Positions 17,668 to 27,084 are shown, numbered from the stretch's first letter. The stretch: DNA of 64,000 bases from Myxococcales bacterium (GCA_003151595.1 PLXW01000007.1:68405-132404); one strand, 5' to 3'. Numbers and translations are program-made. Notes: generated from the letters alone by a model not told the origin.

Positions 17668-19305
17668 GTGCGTCTCGATGGGATGGCGCGCGCGGCGCGT
17701 GATCCGCGCGCGTGGTTGATCGCGGCGGCGGTGCTCTTCGCGTCGGTGGGGTTCGCGTGGGGCCTCCCCGGGAGCGACACGTGGGCCGAGGACGCGATCT
17801 CTCCGCGCTCGTGCGCGCTGCTGGCGATCGCGCAGACGTATCTGCCGGGTCACTTCCATCAGTACCCGCCGCTGCACATGGCGCTGCTGACGCTGACGTC
17901 GCTGCCGTGGATTCTCCCGACGGTGCTGCGCGTGGGGACGAGCGACCCGGCGGCGCTCGAAGCGGCGCTGATCGATCCGCGCGTGATGACGCCGGTCGAA
18001 GTGTGCGCGCGCCTCGTCGCGCTGGCGATGTTCGCGGGGGTCGTGTGGAACGTGACCGCGCTCTTCACGCGCCTGGCCGGAAAGCGCGGCGGCCTGGCGG
18101 CGGGCGCGATCGTCGTGACGAACGCGACGCTCGTCTACTACGCGCACACCGGCAACCTCGAGGTGCCGTACCTGTTCTGGTCGTCGTGGGCGCTGCTGGA
18201 GCTCGATCGCGTGCTCGCGGGCGAGCCGCGCGCGCTTCAGGCGATGGCGGCGGTGACGTGCGCGGTGCTCACGAAAGATCAAGCGGCGGGCCTCTTCGTG
18301 CTCACGCTGCCGGCGTGTCTGATCGCGCGTCCGGGTCTGTTGCGTGAGCGGCGCACGTGGATCGCGATCGCCGGGTCCGCGATCGTCTACGCGCTCGTCT
18401 CCGGTGCGATCGTGAACCCGAGCGGCTTCGCCCATCGCGTCGCGACGCTCTTCGGACCCGCCAGCGAAGACTGGTCGCCGTACCCGAAGACGTTCGCCGG
18501 TCGGATGGAGATCGCGCGCGACGCGCTCCTCTCCGTCCCGCGCTACGCCTCGTGGCTGCTCGCGCTCGCGGCGTGCGCCGGCGTCTTCCTCGCCGCGACC
18601 ACGCGACGCGGGATCGATCGCGTCCGCGCGCTCCTTCCGCTCCTCGCCGCGATCTCGTTCACGCTCGTCTTCACGTTGAGCGCGCGTCGTACCGAGGATC
18701 GCTTTCTTCTCCCGCAGAGCGTCCTTCTCTTCCCGTACGCGGCGTTCGTTTTCGAGCGCTGGTTCGAGCGGCGCGCCCTCGTCACCGCCGCCACCATCCT
18801 CGCCCTCACCCCTCCCCTCCTCGCCGTCCTCTCCCTCGACGCCACCCTCCTCACCGACGCCCGCTACGCCGCCGAGCGCTTCCTCTCCACCCTCCCCGCC
18901 GGCACCCGCCTCGAGGCGTACGGCGGCTCGCACTTCCTCCCGCGCATCCCCGCGTCGCTCGTCGCCATGCGCGTCGGCGTCGACGATCCCACGTCGCGCA
19001 GCCACGTCTTCGGCGTGACCGATGTGAAGGCCGATCCCAACGCGATCGAATCCCGCGCGCCCGACTACGTCGTCCTCGGCGCCGAGCACAGCCACACGTG
19101 GAAGTCGATCGACGCCCCTCGCGCGCGCTACGGCACGACCGAGTTCTCCGACGACGACTCGTTCCGCTTCTTCGTCGCGCTCACCTCCGACCAGCTCGAC
19201 TACACGCGCGTCTTCCAGAGCGCGTGCGCGCTCCCGTGGCCGCTCGAGTGCCGATCGATTCACGCCTCGACGGCGCGCGAGCTGTGGATCTACAAACGCC
19301 GATGA
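17668..19305 (+). CDS. GT-C family membrane glycosyltransferase (PMT/ArnT-like)
   Basis: 545 residues with about ten membrane helices and a C-terminal soluble domain (from about residue 400). The first loop carries GSDTWAEDAISP, with acidic residues placed where GT-C enzymes bind lipid-linked sugar donors, followed by GHFHQYPPLH. Family members move sugars from polyprenyl phosphates to proteins or lipids at the outer face of the inner membrane; acceptor unknown. GTG 17668 has AAGGA six bases upstream; ATG 17683 is the alternative. The stop overlaps the cls start in an ATGA junction. Confidence 0.82.
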   Translation: MRLDGMARAARDPRAWLIAAAVLFASVGFAWGLPGSDTWAEDAISPRSCALLAIAQTYLPGHFHQYPPLHMALLTLTSLPWILPTVLRVGTSDPAALEAALIDPRVMTPVEVCARLVALAMFAGVVWNVTALFTRLAGKRGGLAAGAIVVTNATLVYYAHTGNLEVPYLFWSSWALLELDRVLAGEPRALQAMAAVTCAVLTKDQAAGLFVLTLPACLIARPGLLRERRTWIAIAGSAIVYALVSGAIVNPSGFAHRVATLFGPASEDWSPYPKTFAGRMEIARDALLSVPRYASWLLALAACAGVFLAATTRRGIDRVRALLPLLAAISFTLVFTLSARRTEDRFLLPQSVLLFPYAAFVFERWFERRALVTAATILALTPPLLAVLSLDATLLTDARYAAERFLSTLPAGTRLEAYGGSHFLPRIPASLVAMRVGVDDPTSRSHVFGVTDVKADPNAIESRAPDYVVLGAEHSHTWKSIDAPRARYGTTEFSDDDSFRFFVALTSDQLDYTRVFQSACALPWPLECRSIHASTARELWIYKRR

Positions 19306-20762
19306 TGATCCCGGCGATGCAACCGTGGCTCGGCTTCATCGGCGTCGCGGTCGAGGTGACGGCGTTCGCGCTGATCCCGCTCGTGCTCCTTCGCCGCAAA
19401 GAGCCGTCGAGCACGGTCGCGTGGATCCTCGCGCTCGTGTTCCTCCCGGCGGTAGGCGCGCTCCTGTTCCTCGCGTTCGGTCGCGAGCGCGTTCGTCTCC
19501 CGGCCCGCCGCAAGCGCGAGCTCGACGCGCTCGTCCGCGCCGAGCTCGCGGCGCACGCCCCTTCGGCCGTCGCCAGCCCCGACGATCCGATCGACGCCAC
19601 CGGCCTCACGGAGCTCGAGCTCGCGCTCTTCCGCGTCGGCGCGCGCCTCACGCAGACGCGCCCGAGCAGCGGCAACCTCGTCACGCCGCTCTTCGGCGGC
19701 AACGAGGCCTACGACGCGATGGGCGTGGCGATCGACGCCGCGCGCCACCACGTGCACGCCGAGTACTACTTGATCCGCAACGACGCGACCGGCGCGTGGT
19801 TCAAAGAGCGCCTCATCGCCGCGGCCAAACGCGGCGTCGAAGTCCGCCTGCTCTGCGACGCCTTCGGATGCCTCGCGCTCCACGCCAGCTTCCTTCGCGA
19901 TCTGCACCGCGCGGGCGCGCGCGTCGCCACCTTCCTCCCGATGCGCTCGATGCTCCTGCAGCCGGTGAACCTCCGCAACCACAGGAAGATCGTGGTCGTC
20001 GACGGCGAGATCGGCTTCACCGGCGGCCTCAACATCGGCGACGAGTACCGCGGTCAGATGGCCGGCGTCGGCGCGTGGCGCGACATCCAAGTGCGCATCG
20101 AAGGGCCGGCGACGCGCGAGCTGCAGCGCATCTTCTTCCAGGACTGGACCTTCGCCGCGCGCGAGAAGCTCGCCGCCAGCTCGTACTTTCCGGAGTGCCC
20201 GCCCGCGCGCGGCGACGCCACGATCGCGATCGTCCCCAGCGGCCCCGACACGCGCGCCGAGGCGATCGAGCGCGTCTTCTTCGGCGCCATCGCCGGCGCG
20301 CGCGAGCGGGTGTGGATGACGACGCCGTACTTCGTCCCCGATCAGGCGATCACCGTGGCCATGGAGCTCGCGGCGATGCGCGGCGTCGACGTGAAGCTGA
20401 TCCTCCCGCACCACTCGAACCACGCCGTCACGTTCCACGCGGGGCGAAGCTTCTACGATCCGCTCCTCGAGGCAGGCGTGAAGCTCTACGAATATCTGCC
20501 GGGGATGGTTCACGCGAAGACGATGGTGGTCGACGGCGCGGTGTCGCTCGTCGGCAGCGCGAACATGGATCTCCGGAGCTTCCGTATGAACTTCGAGGTG
20601 CACGCGCTGGCGCACGACGCCGCGCTCGCGCGCCGACTCGAAGAGAGCTTCACGGCCGATCTCGCCGACGCCCAGCTCGTCTCGCTCGCCGACTGGCGTA
20701 GCCGTCCGACACGCGCTCGCATCTACGAAGGGGCAGCACGCCTCGTCTCGCCGCTGCTCTGA
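19302..20762 (+). CDS. cls: Cardiolipin synthase (phospholipase D superfamily)
   Basis: 486 residues. Two N-terminal membrane helices (about 10-30 and 38-58) precede two HKD catalytic motifs: NHRKIVVVDGEIGFTGG (H227, K229, D234) and VHAKTMVVDGAVSLVGSANMD (H404, K406, D411). Architecture and length match bacterial ClsA-type enzymes, which condense two phosphatidylglycerols to cardiolipin at the inner membrane. The ATG at 19302 overlaps the glycosyltransferase stop, so the two envelope genes are coupled. Confidence 0.92.
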   Translation: MMIPAMQPWLGFIGVAVEVTAFALIPLVLLRRKEPSSTVAWILALVFLPAVGALLFLAFGRERVRLPARRKRELDALVRAELAAHAPSAVASPDDPIDATGLTELELALFRVGARLTQTRPSSGNLVTPLFGGNEAYDAMGVAIDAARHHVHAEYYLIRNDATGAWFKERLIAAAKRGVEVRLLCDAFGCLALHASFLRDLHRAGARVATFLPMRSMLLQPVNLRNHRKIVVVDGEIGFTGGLNIGDEYRGQMAGVGAWRDIQVRIEGPATRELQRIFFQDWTFAAREKLAASSYFPECPPARGDATIAIVPSGPDTRAEAIERVFFGAIAGARERVWMTTPYFVPDQAITVAMELAAMRGVDVKLILPHHSNHAVTFHAGRSFYDPLLEAGVKLYEYLPGMVHAKTMVVDGAVSLVGSANMDLRSFRMNFEVHALAHDAALARRLEESFTADLADAQLVSLADWRSRPTRARIYEGAARLVSPLL

Positions 20763-20817
20763 CGCGACGACCGCGGGAGGCCGTCACGATGATGAGCCCA
20801 TCCTCACGTTTCGTGTC

Positions 20818-22086
20818 ATGCTGCGCTCCGTGAAAAAGACCGTCGCCGTCTTCACCGCAGCCTCGCTCTCTCTCCTCGCTTGCTCGTCGTCGAAAGACAC
20901 GGGCACGACGACTACGGCCGACGGGGGCTCGGCGACGTTCGCGTCGTATGCGGCCAGTCCCACGACGTGGATCATGAAGGCGACGGCGCCGAAGAGCTCC
21001 GAAGTCTTCAAGTGCCAGTACGTCTCGATGCCCGCGACGGCGGGTTGGGTGGTCGGCGGCAAGGACCAGTACACGACGGGGAGCCACCACCTCCTTCTCT
21101 ACACGACGGACCTCACGTCGATCCCCGCGGGCCAAGACGGCGTCGGCGACTGCTACGAAGGGACGGCCGGCTACATGAGCCACATTCGTGGCGTGGTGTA
21201 TCCGTCGGCCGCGTCGGGTCAGACCCTCACGTTCCCGCCGAACGTCGGCCTGCCGTACGCGGCGAACGCGGTCTACCTGTTCCAGGTGCACTACTTGAAC
21301 GCGACGGCGACGGACATCGACGCCGAGGTCGACGTGCACCTCGACACCGCCGCGAACGGCATCACGACGAACGCAGGGGTCCTCTTCTTCTACGACCCGT
21401 TCATCGACGTCCCCGCGAACGCGACGGCGAAGGCCGCCATGCGCTGCCCGATTCCGAAGGACATCACAGTCTTCGCGTCGGGCTCGCACACGCACGCGCG
21501 CGGCGTCGGAGTTCAGGCGTACCTCGACACGGCGGCGCCGGCCGCGACGCCGTTCTATACCTCGACGAACTGGGCGAGCCCCACGGTCCTCACGACGCCG
21601 TTCACGGTGAAGGCCGGGTCGTCGATTCGCTACTACTGCGACTACGACAACACGCAGGGCTCGAGCGAGTTCATCCAGGGGCAGAGCGCGGCGGTCAACG
21701 AGATGTGCATGTTCGTCGGGATCTATTACCCGGCGATCGACTCCTCGACCGAGAACTGCGAGACGGGCGACTCGTACGGCACGGGCAAGGCGACGTGCAT
21801 GGACACGCTCAACACGCTCGAAGGGTGCCCGCAGGAAGACACCGGCCCTGAGGGGGTCGACTACACCGAGTGCGTCCAGAAGGCGTTCGTCGATTCGTGC
21901 CCGAACGTATCTGCGCCGCTCGTGACGTTCCTCAACTGCAGCGGCGCCAAGTGCGCGACCGAGTGCGGCGGCGGTGACGCGGGCGCGAGCACCGACGGCG
22001 GCACGAGCGACGCGTGCACCAGCTGCATCACGGCGAAGTGCGCGAGCGAGTACCTTGGTTGCTCGAATCTCACCGGCTGTAACTGA
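20818..22086 (+). CDS. Copper type II monooxygenase-like lipoprotein (PHM fold)
   Basis: 422 residues with lipobox LLACSS. The mature part carries the copper ligands of peptidylglycine hydroxylating monooxygenase in order: a His pair (GSHHLLLY, H90/H91) and H158 (FQVHYLN) for CuH; HxH (GSHTHARG, H224/H226) and the Met in NEMCMFVGIYYP (M296) for CuM. A C-terminal Cys-rich extension (from about residue 335: CMDTLNTLEGC, CTSCITAKCAS) is separate. Known enzymes hydroxylate peptide or catechol substrates using ascorbate; the substrate here is unknown. Surface location and full ligand set suggest an active oxidase. Confidence 0.8.
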   Translation: MLRSVKKTVAVFTAASLSLLACSSSKDTGTTTTADGGSATFASYAASPTTWIMKATAPKSSEVFKCQYVSMPATAGWVVGGKDQYTTGSHHLLLYTTDLTSIPAGQDGVGDCYEGTAGYMSHIRGVVYPSAASGQTLTFPPNVGLPYAANAVYLFQVHYLNATATDIDAEVDVHLDTAANGITTNAGVLFFYDPFIDVPANATAKAAMRCPIPKDITVFASGSHTHARGVGVQAYLDTAAPAATPFYTSTNWASPTVLTTPFTVKAGSSIRYYCDYDNTQGSSEFIQGQSAAVNEMCMFVGIYYPAIDSSTENCETGDSYGTGKATCMDTLNTLEGCPQEDTGPEGVDYTECVQKAFVDSCPNVSAPLVTFLNCSGAKCATECGGGDAGASTDGGTSDACTSCITAKCASEYLGCSNLTGCN

Positions 22087-22285
22087 GTCGAGCGCGCTCG
22101 CGTGCCAAGCGCGCGGCGGCCACTGGCATGACCAAGGCGCGCGCCCCCATTCGCGTCGCGCGGCGCCCTGCCATGCGGGCTCGCGGTCTAAGCTGAGGAC
22201 GGCAGTCCGCAGGGTCAATTCGCGTTAAGTAGCCGGAATTGCTTGCGATGGGCGACGGCACTCATCGTGCTCAGGGGGGTGGACC

Positions 22286-23251
22286 ATGCGATCCACCGCA
22301 ACCTCCAGTTTCCACCGCACCGCAGCGATGCTGCTCGCGAGTGGCCCCGTGTTCCTCGGCGTCTCGCTCTTCGCGTCGACGGCCTCCGCGAGCTTCAGCA
22401 CGGCGACCAAGAGCTGCCCCAGCGACATGACGCTCGTGGGTCATACCTGCGTGGACAAGTGGGAGGGCTCGCTCGTCGAGCTGAACGACGACGGCACCGA
22501 GAGCGCGTTCGACGCGCACGCAGCGCCCAACGGTCGCGCGGTCCGCGCGGTCTCGCGTCCGGGCGTCGCGCCGCAAGCGCACATCTCGATGCTCGAAGCG
22601 CAGCGCGCGTGCCGCTCGTCAGGCAAGCGCCTATGCCACGCGGCGGAGTGGAAGACGGCGTGCCAGGGCCCCGAGCACACGCGCTACCCGTACGGCGCGA
22701 CGCGCGAAGCCAACGTGTGCGTCGACACCAACCGCACGTCGCCGATGGCGGTGCTCCACAACGGCGAGCACACCGCGCGCACGATGAACGATCCCGAGGC
22801 GAACCAGCTCGCGAACACCGTCGAGCCCACTGGCTCGGCGAGCGAGTGCACGAACGGCTACGGCGTCTACGACATGGTCGGCAACGTCCACGAGTGGGCC
22901 GACGACGGCGCGTTCCACGGCGGCTACTACCTCGACACGAAGATCAACGGCGAGGGTTGCAACTACGTCACGACCGCGCACGCGAAGAACTACTACGACT
23001 ACTCGACCGGCTTCCGCTGCTGCGCCGATGAAGGCACGCTCGAAGACGACGCGGTGGAAGAGATGCCCGCGCCGAAGCACGACGAGCTCGACACGAAGCC
23101 CGCGCCCCGCCCGATGCTGCACGCCGCGCCGGGGAGCAACGTCGACGACGACGAAGCGCCCGCGGCCGAAGGCACGAACGAAGTGAGCGACGGGAACCGG
23201 AAGAGCGTCGAGCCGCTCGAGATGATGAAGCGTCTCGATCGCTCGCTCTGA
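22286..23251 (+). CDS. Secreted formylglycine-generating-enzyme-like (SUMF1) protein
   Basis: 321 residues. ATG 22286 is preceded by AGGGGGG and followed by a signal peptide ending near ASTASAS. The FGE/C-lectin fold is shown by CVDKWEGSLVE, SGKRLCHAAEWKTAC, YGVYDMVGNVHEWADDG and STGFRCC. True FGE enzymes need a specific Cys pair in the core; I cannot place those here, so this may be a non-catalytic ligand-binding member. A long acidic, low-complexity C-terminal tail follows residue 245. It is convergent with a response regulator, only 6 bases apart. Confidence 0.8.
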   Translation: MRSTATSSFHRTAAMLLASGPVFLGVSLFASTASASFSTATKSCPSDMTLVGHTCVDKWEGSLVELNDDGTESAFDAHAAPNGRAVRAVSRPGVAPQAHISMLEAQRACRSSGKRLCHAAEWKTACQGPEHTRYPYGATREANVCVDTNRTSPMAVLHNGEHTARTMNDPEANQLANTVEPTGSASECTNGYGVYDMVGNVHEWADDGAFHGGYYLDTKINGEGCNYVTTAHAKNYYDYSTGFRCCADEGTLEDDAVEEMPAPKHDELDTKPAPRPMLHAAPGSNVDDDEAPAAEGTNEVSDGNRKSVEPLEMMKRLDRSL

Positions 23252-23257
23252 TCCGAC

Positions 23258-23713
23258 TCACTTCGCCGAAGCGAAGCGCCGTTCCGGATCTCCGGCATCC
23301 GCCGCCGCGTGAGCGCCCAAGACCGTGTCGCTGCGCCGCGCGGCCTCCTGCTTGCCGATTGTCTCGAGGGCATCGAGCAGCGTCTCGATCGACAGCGGCT
23401 TGGAGATGAACTGCCGGACACCGATCGGGAGCTTCGGCGTCCCCGCCACCGCCGAGCAGACGATGACGGGAACCTCGGACAGCCGATGCTCGCGCGCCAG
23501 CACGACGAGCACGTCGGCGCCGCTCACGCCCGGCATCATCAGGTCGAGCAGCAAGATGCAGGGTGCGCCGTTGAGCGACTCGAGCACCGAGAGCGCCTCG
23601 GCGCCGTCCCGCGCCGTCCGCGTCTCGTAGCCTTCGTCGTTCAAGATGTTCGCGAGACCGTCGCGAATGTCGGCGTCGTCTTCGGCGACGATGACGATTC
23701 GTTTGGCGTGCAT
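23258..23713 (-). CDS. Single-domain response regulator
   Basis: 151 residues. A complete receiver: acidic pocket AEDD, phosphoacceptor Asp in LLLDLMMPGVSG, switch Ser in VIVCSAVA and Lys in FISKPLS. There is no output domain, only a short tail, so it should act by protein contact or phosphotransfer. ATG 23713 is preceded by GGAAGGTGG; GTG 23722 is possible. It is divergent from the atypical receiver at 24048, with a 334-base region between them. Confidence 0.9.
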   Translation of the reverse strand: MHAKRIVIVAEDDADIRDGLANILNDEGYETRTARDGAEALSVLESLNGAPCILLLDLMMPGVSGADVLVVLAREHRLSEVPVIVCSAVAGTPKLPIGVRQFISKPLSIETLLDALETIGKQEAARRSDTVLGAHAAADAGDPERRFASAK

Positions 23714-24047
23714 GATGTCCACCTTCCGAGTGTGTGCCGAGGGAGTGACTCACTCGCGGCGACTGCCGCGATTGGCTCGGAACGAACCCTCAAGGTGGCG
23801 GAGACCCACCTGAATATTGATGAAAAATGGGACCATGATTGATGAGTCGACGCAAGCTCACCCGGCGAAAGTCACTTCAACCTTACATGTGGTGAGTAAC
23901 ATCTTGTCCTATTCGTGACCGATCGTTAGTGTGCGCTCGAATCGAATCCGTGAGCGATCGTTGGTTGCTCGCGTGAGGTTCCCATCCCCGCTGAGTTCCG
24001 CCCGTTTCGAGGCGGTGAGCTGGACGCCGAGCGTCACGGAGATGCCA
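23714..24047. other. Intergenic region between divergent receiver genes
   Basis: 334 bases without a convincing gene and visibly more AT-rich than the surroundings (for example 23811-23830 and 23875-23930). It should hold promoters for both flanking genes. A 6-bp inverted repeat (AGGTGG 23793-23798, CCACCT 23806-23811) lies 80-100 bases upstream of the 23713 start. An open frame from GTG 23931 would lengthen the downstream receiver by 39 residues of unlikely composition. Confidence 0.5.
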
Positions 24048-24572
24048 ATGCCGACGGTCGAGTCGCGTGGATCGAGAGGTCGGGTCTTGCTGGTCGATGC
24101 TGACTGGCAAGACTCCGTGAGTCGAGCTGAGGGCTTGCTCCTCGGCGGATGGGAGGTCGACATCGCGACCAGCGTGGAAGCCGCAACGGCGACCATCGAC
24201 AGAGGGACACCCGACGCCATCATCACGAGTGAACACTTGAGCGGTCCATTCGACGGCCGTGAGCTCGCGCGACGCCTCAAGCGTGACGCGAGCACGCAGC
24301 ACCTCCCGATCCTCGTCCTGACGGATGCGTCGGACGAAGATCTCGACGAGAAACACGCGAAGATTCTGAGCTGCGGTACCTATCTCGCGAAGCCGTGCGA
24401 CGTGATCGCGGTCGTTGCCGCGCTCGAAGGCGAGATCGCGCTCGCCGCACTCCTCGCCTCGCGGCGTGCGCGGCGTGAAGGACGCGAGGCACAACTGCCA
24501 GCGAACATCCGCTCTGCGCGGATCCGCGACGTCGGCGGCGCGCATCTGCTGACCGGGTCCGATCAATTTTGA
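24048..24572 (+). CDS. Degenerate receiver-domain protein lacking the phosphoacceptor Asp
   Basis: 174 residues from ATG 24048, with GGAG six bases upstream. The receiver fold is clear: LLVDAD strand 1, ILVLTDAS strand 4 and LAKPC with the conserved Lys. In strand 3, however, the sequence is PDAIITSEHLSG; aligned with the usual PDLILLDxxMPG, the phosphoacceptor Asp is Ser. It probably cannot be phosphorylated in the normal way and may work as a constitutive or ligand-controlled pseudo-receiver. The C-terminal helix continues about 40 residues beyond the domain. Confidence 0.85.
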   Translation: MPTVESRGSRGRVLLVDADWQDSVSRAEGLLLGGWEVDIATSVEAATATIDRGTPDAIITSEHLSGPFDGRELARRLKRDASTQHLPILVLTDASDEDLDEKHAKILSCGTYLAKPCDVIAVVAALEGEIALAALLASRRARREGREAQLPANIRSARIRDVGGAHLLTGSDQF

Positions 24573-24601
24573 TCGCTTCGGTTCCGAATGACTCTTGCGA
24601 T

Positions 24602-24614
24602 ACCGCAGTGCGGT
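24602..24614. promoter_or_regulatory. 13-bp palindrome upstream of the receiver-kinase pair
   Basis: ACCGCAGTGCGGT is a perfect 6-bp inverted repeat around one central base, in the 190-base gap before the receiver gene at 24763. TTGCGA (24595-24600) just before it could be a -35 element, but no good -10 box is at standard spacing. An operator role is inference. Confidence 0.25.
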
Positions 24615-24762
24615 GTTAACACTTTCAGCACAATCGCAGTCCGCGGCGGCACGCTGCGTGAGGGCTTTGGGGGAAGTACTCGAGACAGCGCGCGGTGAGA
24701 CCTATCCCGCGAAGATGAAGTCCATCGCTCCATGAGCAAGCTTCGCCTTGCGCGGAGATTCC

Positions 24763-25239
24763 ATGCCTACGTCCGGCACGTTCACTCGGGTGGACCGGCC
24801 CACGATCCTCTTCGCGGACGCCGACTCCAATACCCGCTTCGCGTACCAATCGATGGCGACGGCCGCGGGGTTCGCCGTCGAGCTGGCATCCGACGGCTAT
24901 GAGGCCGCGGCGCTCGCCAATCTGGTCCGCCCCGACGTGGTCATCCTCGATCCGCTCCTCGCCGGATACGACGGCTTCGAAGTCATCCGGCAGTTACGGG
25001 CGAACGAGCGCACGAGCCAGATCCCCATTCTGGTCGTCAGCTCCAACGATGGGTCGCTCTTCGAAGAGTCAGTCCGGGCGAGCGGCTGCAACGCGCGTCT
25101 CGTCAAGCCGTGCTCCGCGAACGTGCTCCTTCGACTCATCGCGGTCCTCATGATCCGTTCTCGCGCGGATTCGAAGGAAAAGGACTCGTCCACCGCCGCA
25201 TCCTGCACGCCGATGCGCGCGTTCGGCAGGGCACTTTGA
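24763..25239 (+). CDS. Single-domain response regulator coupled to a histidine kinase
   Basis: 158 residues from ATG 24763, with GGAG seven bases upstream. The receiver has the acidic ADAD pocket, phosphoacceptor Asp in VILDPLLAGYDG, VVSSND and the Lys of RLVKPC, so it should be competent for phosphorylation. No output domain; a short polar tail follows. Its TGA overlaps the TTG start of the downstream kinase, so the two form a coupled two-component pair. Confidence 0.88.
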   Translation: MPTSGTFTRVDRPTILFADADSNTRFAYQSMATAAGFAVELASDGYEAAALANLVRPDVVILDPLLAGYDGFEVIRQLRANERTSQIPILVVSSNDGSLFEESVRASGCNARLVKPCSANVLLRLIAVLMIRSRADSKEKDSSTAASCTPMRAFGRAL

Positions 25240-26366
25240 AAATCCACGAGTTCCTTTCGGCGTTCGGCGACGAGGTCTGCGAGGCCTGCGTCGACAACCT
25301 CCGGCAGGCGGAACACGAGCGCTCCGAACAGAACGTCACCGGCCACGTCCGAACGTTCATGCGCCAGGTGATCGCGAAGCTCCGTCGCGCCGACGGCCTC
25401 CCCGAAGAGAGCGCCGTGCCCGAGCTGCGGGAGACGGCCGCGAGCGTCGGCCACGACGTTCAGCAGAACGGTCTCAGCATCGACATCGCGGCGCAGAGCT
25501 TCGCCATGCTCTCGGTCTCGCTCGGTGAAGTCGGCGGGCGCTACGGGCTCGCGTTCGACGCCGGCGAATACAAGAGCTTCAACGAGGCCATCGACCACGG
25601 CGTGGCCTTCGCCATCGAGCAGTTCATGAAAGACACGCGCGCCGAGCACGAGCACGCGACGAGCGAGCGCGTCGGGTTCCTGGCGCACGAGCTCCGCAAC
25701 GCGGTGGCGTCGGCGAAGATGGCGTTCACCACGCTCGAGAAGCGACAGGAGGTCTCGGACCCCACGGCGGGGACGATCCGGCGAAGCTTTCGCCGCATGG
25801 AGAGCCTCATCGAGCAGGCGCTGGTCGAGGTGCGACTCACGGAGTCGCCGCCTCCTCCGCTCCGGTCGCTGCGGCTCACCCCGCTCCTCCGCGAGATCGA
25901 AGCGGACGCGATCCTCGAGCGGCAGATCCACTTCGCCCTCGAGACGGACGAGTCGCTCGCGATCGCGGCGGCCGAGCAGCTCGTGACCGTGGCGGTCGGC
26001 AACCTCGTGCAGAACGCGATCAAGTGCTCGCACGACGGCGCCGTCATCACGCTCCGCGCGCGACGCGATCTCGACGCGGTCGTCGTCGAGGTCGAAGACG
26101 AGTGCGGCGGCCTCCCTCCGGGCGCCGTCGAGGAGCTCTTCAAGCCGTTCGTCCAGCAGCACGCCGATCGTCGCGGCCTCGGACTCGGCCTCGCCATCGC
26201 GCGTCGCGCGGCCAACGCAGTCGCCGCCGAGATCACCGTGCGCGACCTCCCGGGCAAAGGATGCGTGTTCGCCGTTCGGTTTCGCCCCGCCGAAGACCTC
26301 GAGACCGGCGACGTGCCTCGCTTCGCACCGCCATCGCCGTTGGGAATGTCCGTTACGCGATCGTGA
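25236..26366 (+). CDS. Cytoplasmic histidine kinase with helical sensor
   Basis: 376 residues if started at TTG 25236, with GGCAGG upstream and overlap with the receiver stop (TTGA). Residues 1-135 form an all-helical region resembling RsbRD-type N-terminal bundles (RETAASVGHDVQQNG, YKSFNEAIDHGVAFAIEQFM). The phosphorylated His is in FLAHELRNAVASAKM; the ATPase domain follows with N box LVQNAIKCSHDG, G1 VEDECGGLPPG and G2 RRGLGLGLAI. No membrane segment is present, so it senses a cytoplasmic signal. The obvious partner is the coupled receiver. Confidence 0.87.
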   Translation: MKIHEFLSAFGDEVCEACVDNLRQAEHERSEQNVTGHVRTFMRQVIAKLRRADGLPEESAVPELRETAASVGHDVQQNGLSIDIAAQSFAMLSVSLGEVGGRYGLAFDAGEYKSFNEAIDHGVAFAIEQFMKDTRAEHEHATSERVGFLAHELRNAVASAKMAFTTLEKRQEVSDPTAGTIRRSFRRMESLIEQALVEVRLTESPPPPLRSLRLTPLLREIEADAILERQIHFALETDESLAIAAAEQLVTVAVGNLVQNAIKCSHDGAVITLRARRDLDAVVVEVEDECGGLPPGAVEELFKPFVQQHADRRGLGLGLAIARRAANAVAAEITVRDLPGKGCVFAVRFRPAEDLETGDVPRFAPPSPLGMSVTRS

Positions 26367-27084
26367 CCGGGCGAGGTGGGAGGTCTGAAGAGCTCACACG
26401 CTCAGGTGAGGAGTCGTTGGAGGCCGAGCCGTCGGGCTTCTCTCCGGGCGCGCTCGAACCTTCGGGTCGCGTCGTCGCGGGCGATCTCCCCTTGCGGATC
26501 GACCAACGGATCGACGTCACCCGATCGCCCACGCCTCGCACGACGTGCGGAGCCACCTCGCCGACGAACACCGGCTCGCCGTGGCGAGGGCGGAGTCGCA
26601 CGAGCATCAGTTGGCCGTCGCCGACGCCGCGGAGGAGCGCTCCCAGGGAATCGCGGAACGGGCGCACGTCGCCGCGCGCCACGAAGTTCACCATCGGCTT
26701 CCCTTCGAGGAATCGCTTCGGCAGCCCGAGCATCGCGGCGAACGTGCGGTTCCCTTCGCGCACGACGCCGAGCGCGTCGGTCAAGACATAGCCGTCGGGC
26801 GCGCCGTCGAACAGCTCGCTGTAGTGGCGAACGCGCGCTTCGAGCGCGCGCAGCGCCTCGCCGAACCGCGCCTCGGTCGCCGCGAGCTCTTCGTCGGCGA
26901 CCGAGAGCTCCTCGCTCGTGACGTCCAGCTCGTGGAACGCTTCGGAGAGGATGTCGCCTGACGCATCTCCGCTCGCTCGGTCGCGTAGCGACGCGATGCG
27001 ATCGTGCATTCTTCGCGTGTAGTCGCGCAGAAGAAGCACCCTGGTACTGCGATCGGTGACTATTTCTTTCTTATCGGATGCCAT
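26353..27084 (-). CDS. PAS-domain protein without output domain
   Basis: 243 residues from ATG 27084. A helical, coiled-coil N-terminus (ELDVTSEELSVADEELAATE) leads into a PAS domain (about residues 95-195: HYSELFDGAPDGYVLTDALG, VREGNRTFAAMLGLP, FLEGKPMVNFV). A polar, disordered tail of 50 residues ends it, with no kinase, cyclase or DNA-binding part. It probably acts as a sensor or scaffold docking on other proteins of this block. It converges on the histidine kinase and overlaps its end by 14 bases. Confidence 0.82.
   Translation of the reverse strand: MASDKKEIVTDRSTRVLLLRDYTRRMHDRIASLRDRASGDASGDILSEAFHELDVTSEELSVADEELAATEARFGEALRALEARVRHYSELFDGAPDGYVLTDALGVVREGNRTFAAMLGLPKRFLEGKPMVNFVARGDVRPFRDSLGALLRGVGDGQLMLVRLRPRHGEPVFVGEVAPHVVRGVGDRVTSIRWSIRKGRSPATTRPEGSSAPGEKPDGSASNDSSPERVSSSDLPPRPVTIA

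Noticed and set aside
22070..22261. Small minus-strand frame in the gap before the FGE-like gene
   Set aside because: No ribosome site, and its end is antisense to the copper protein gene; Arg/Ala composition looks non-coding.
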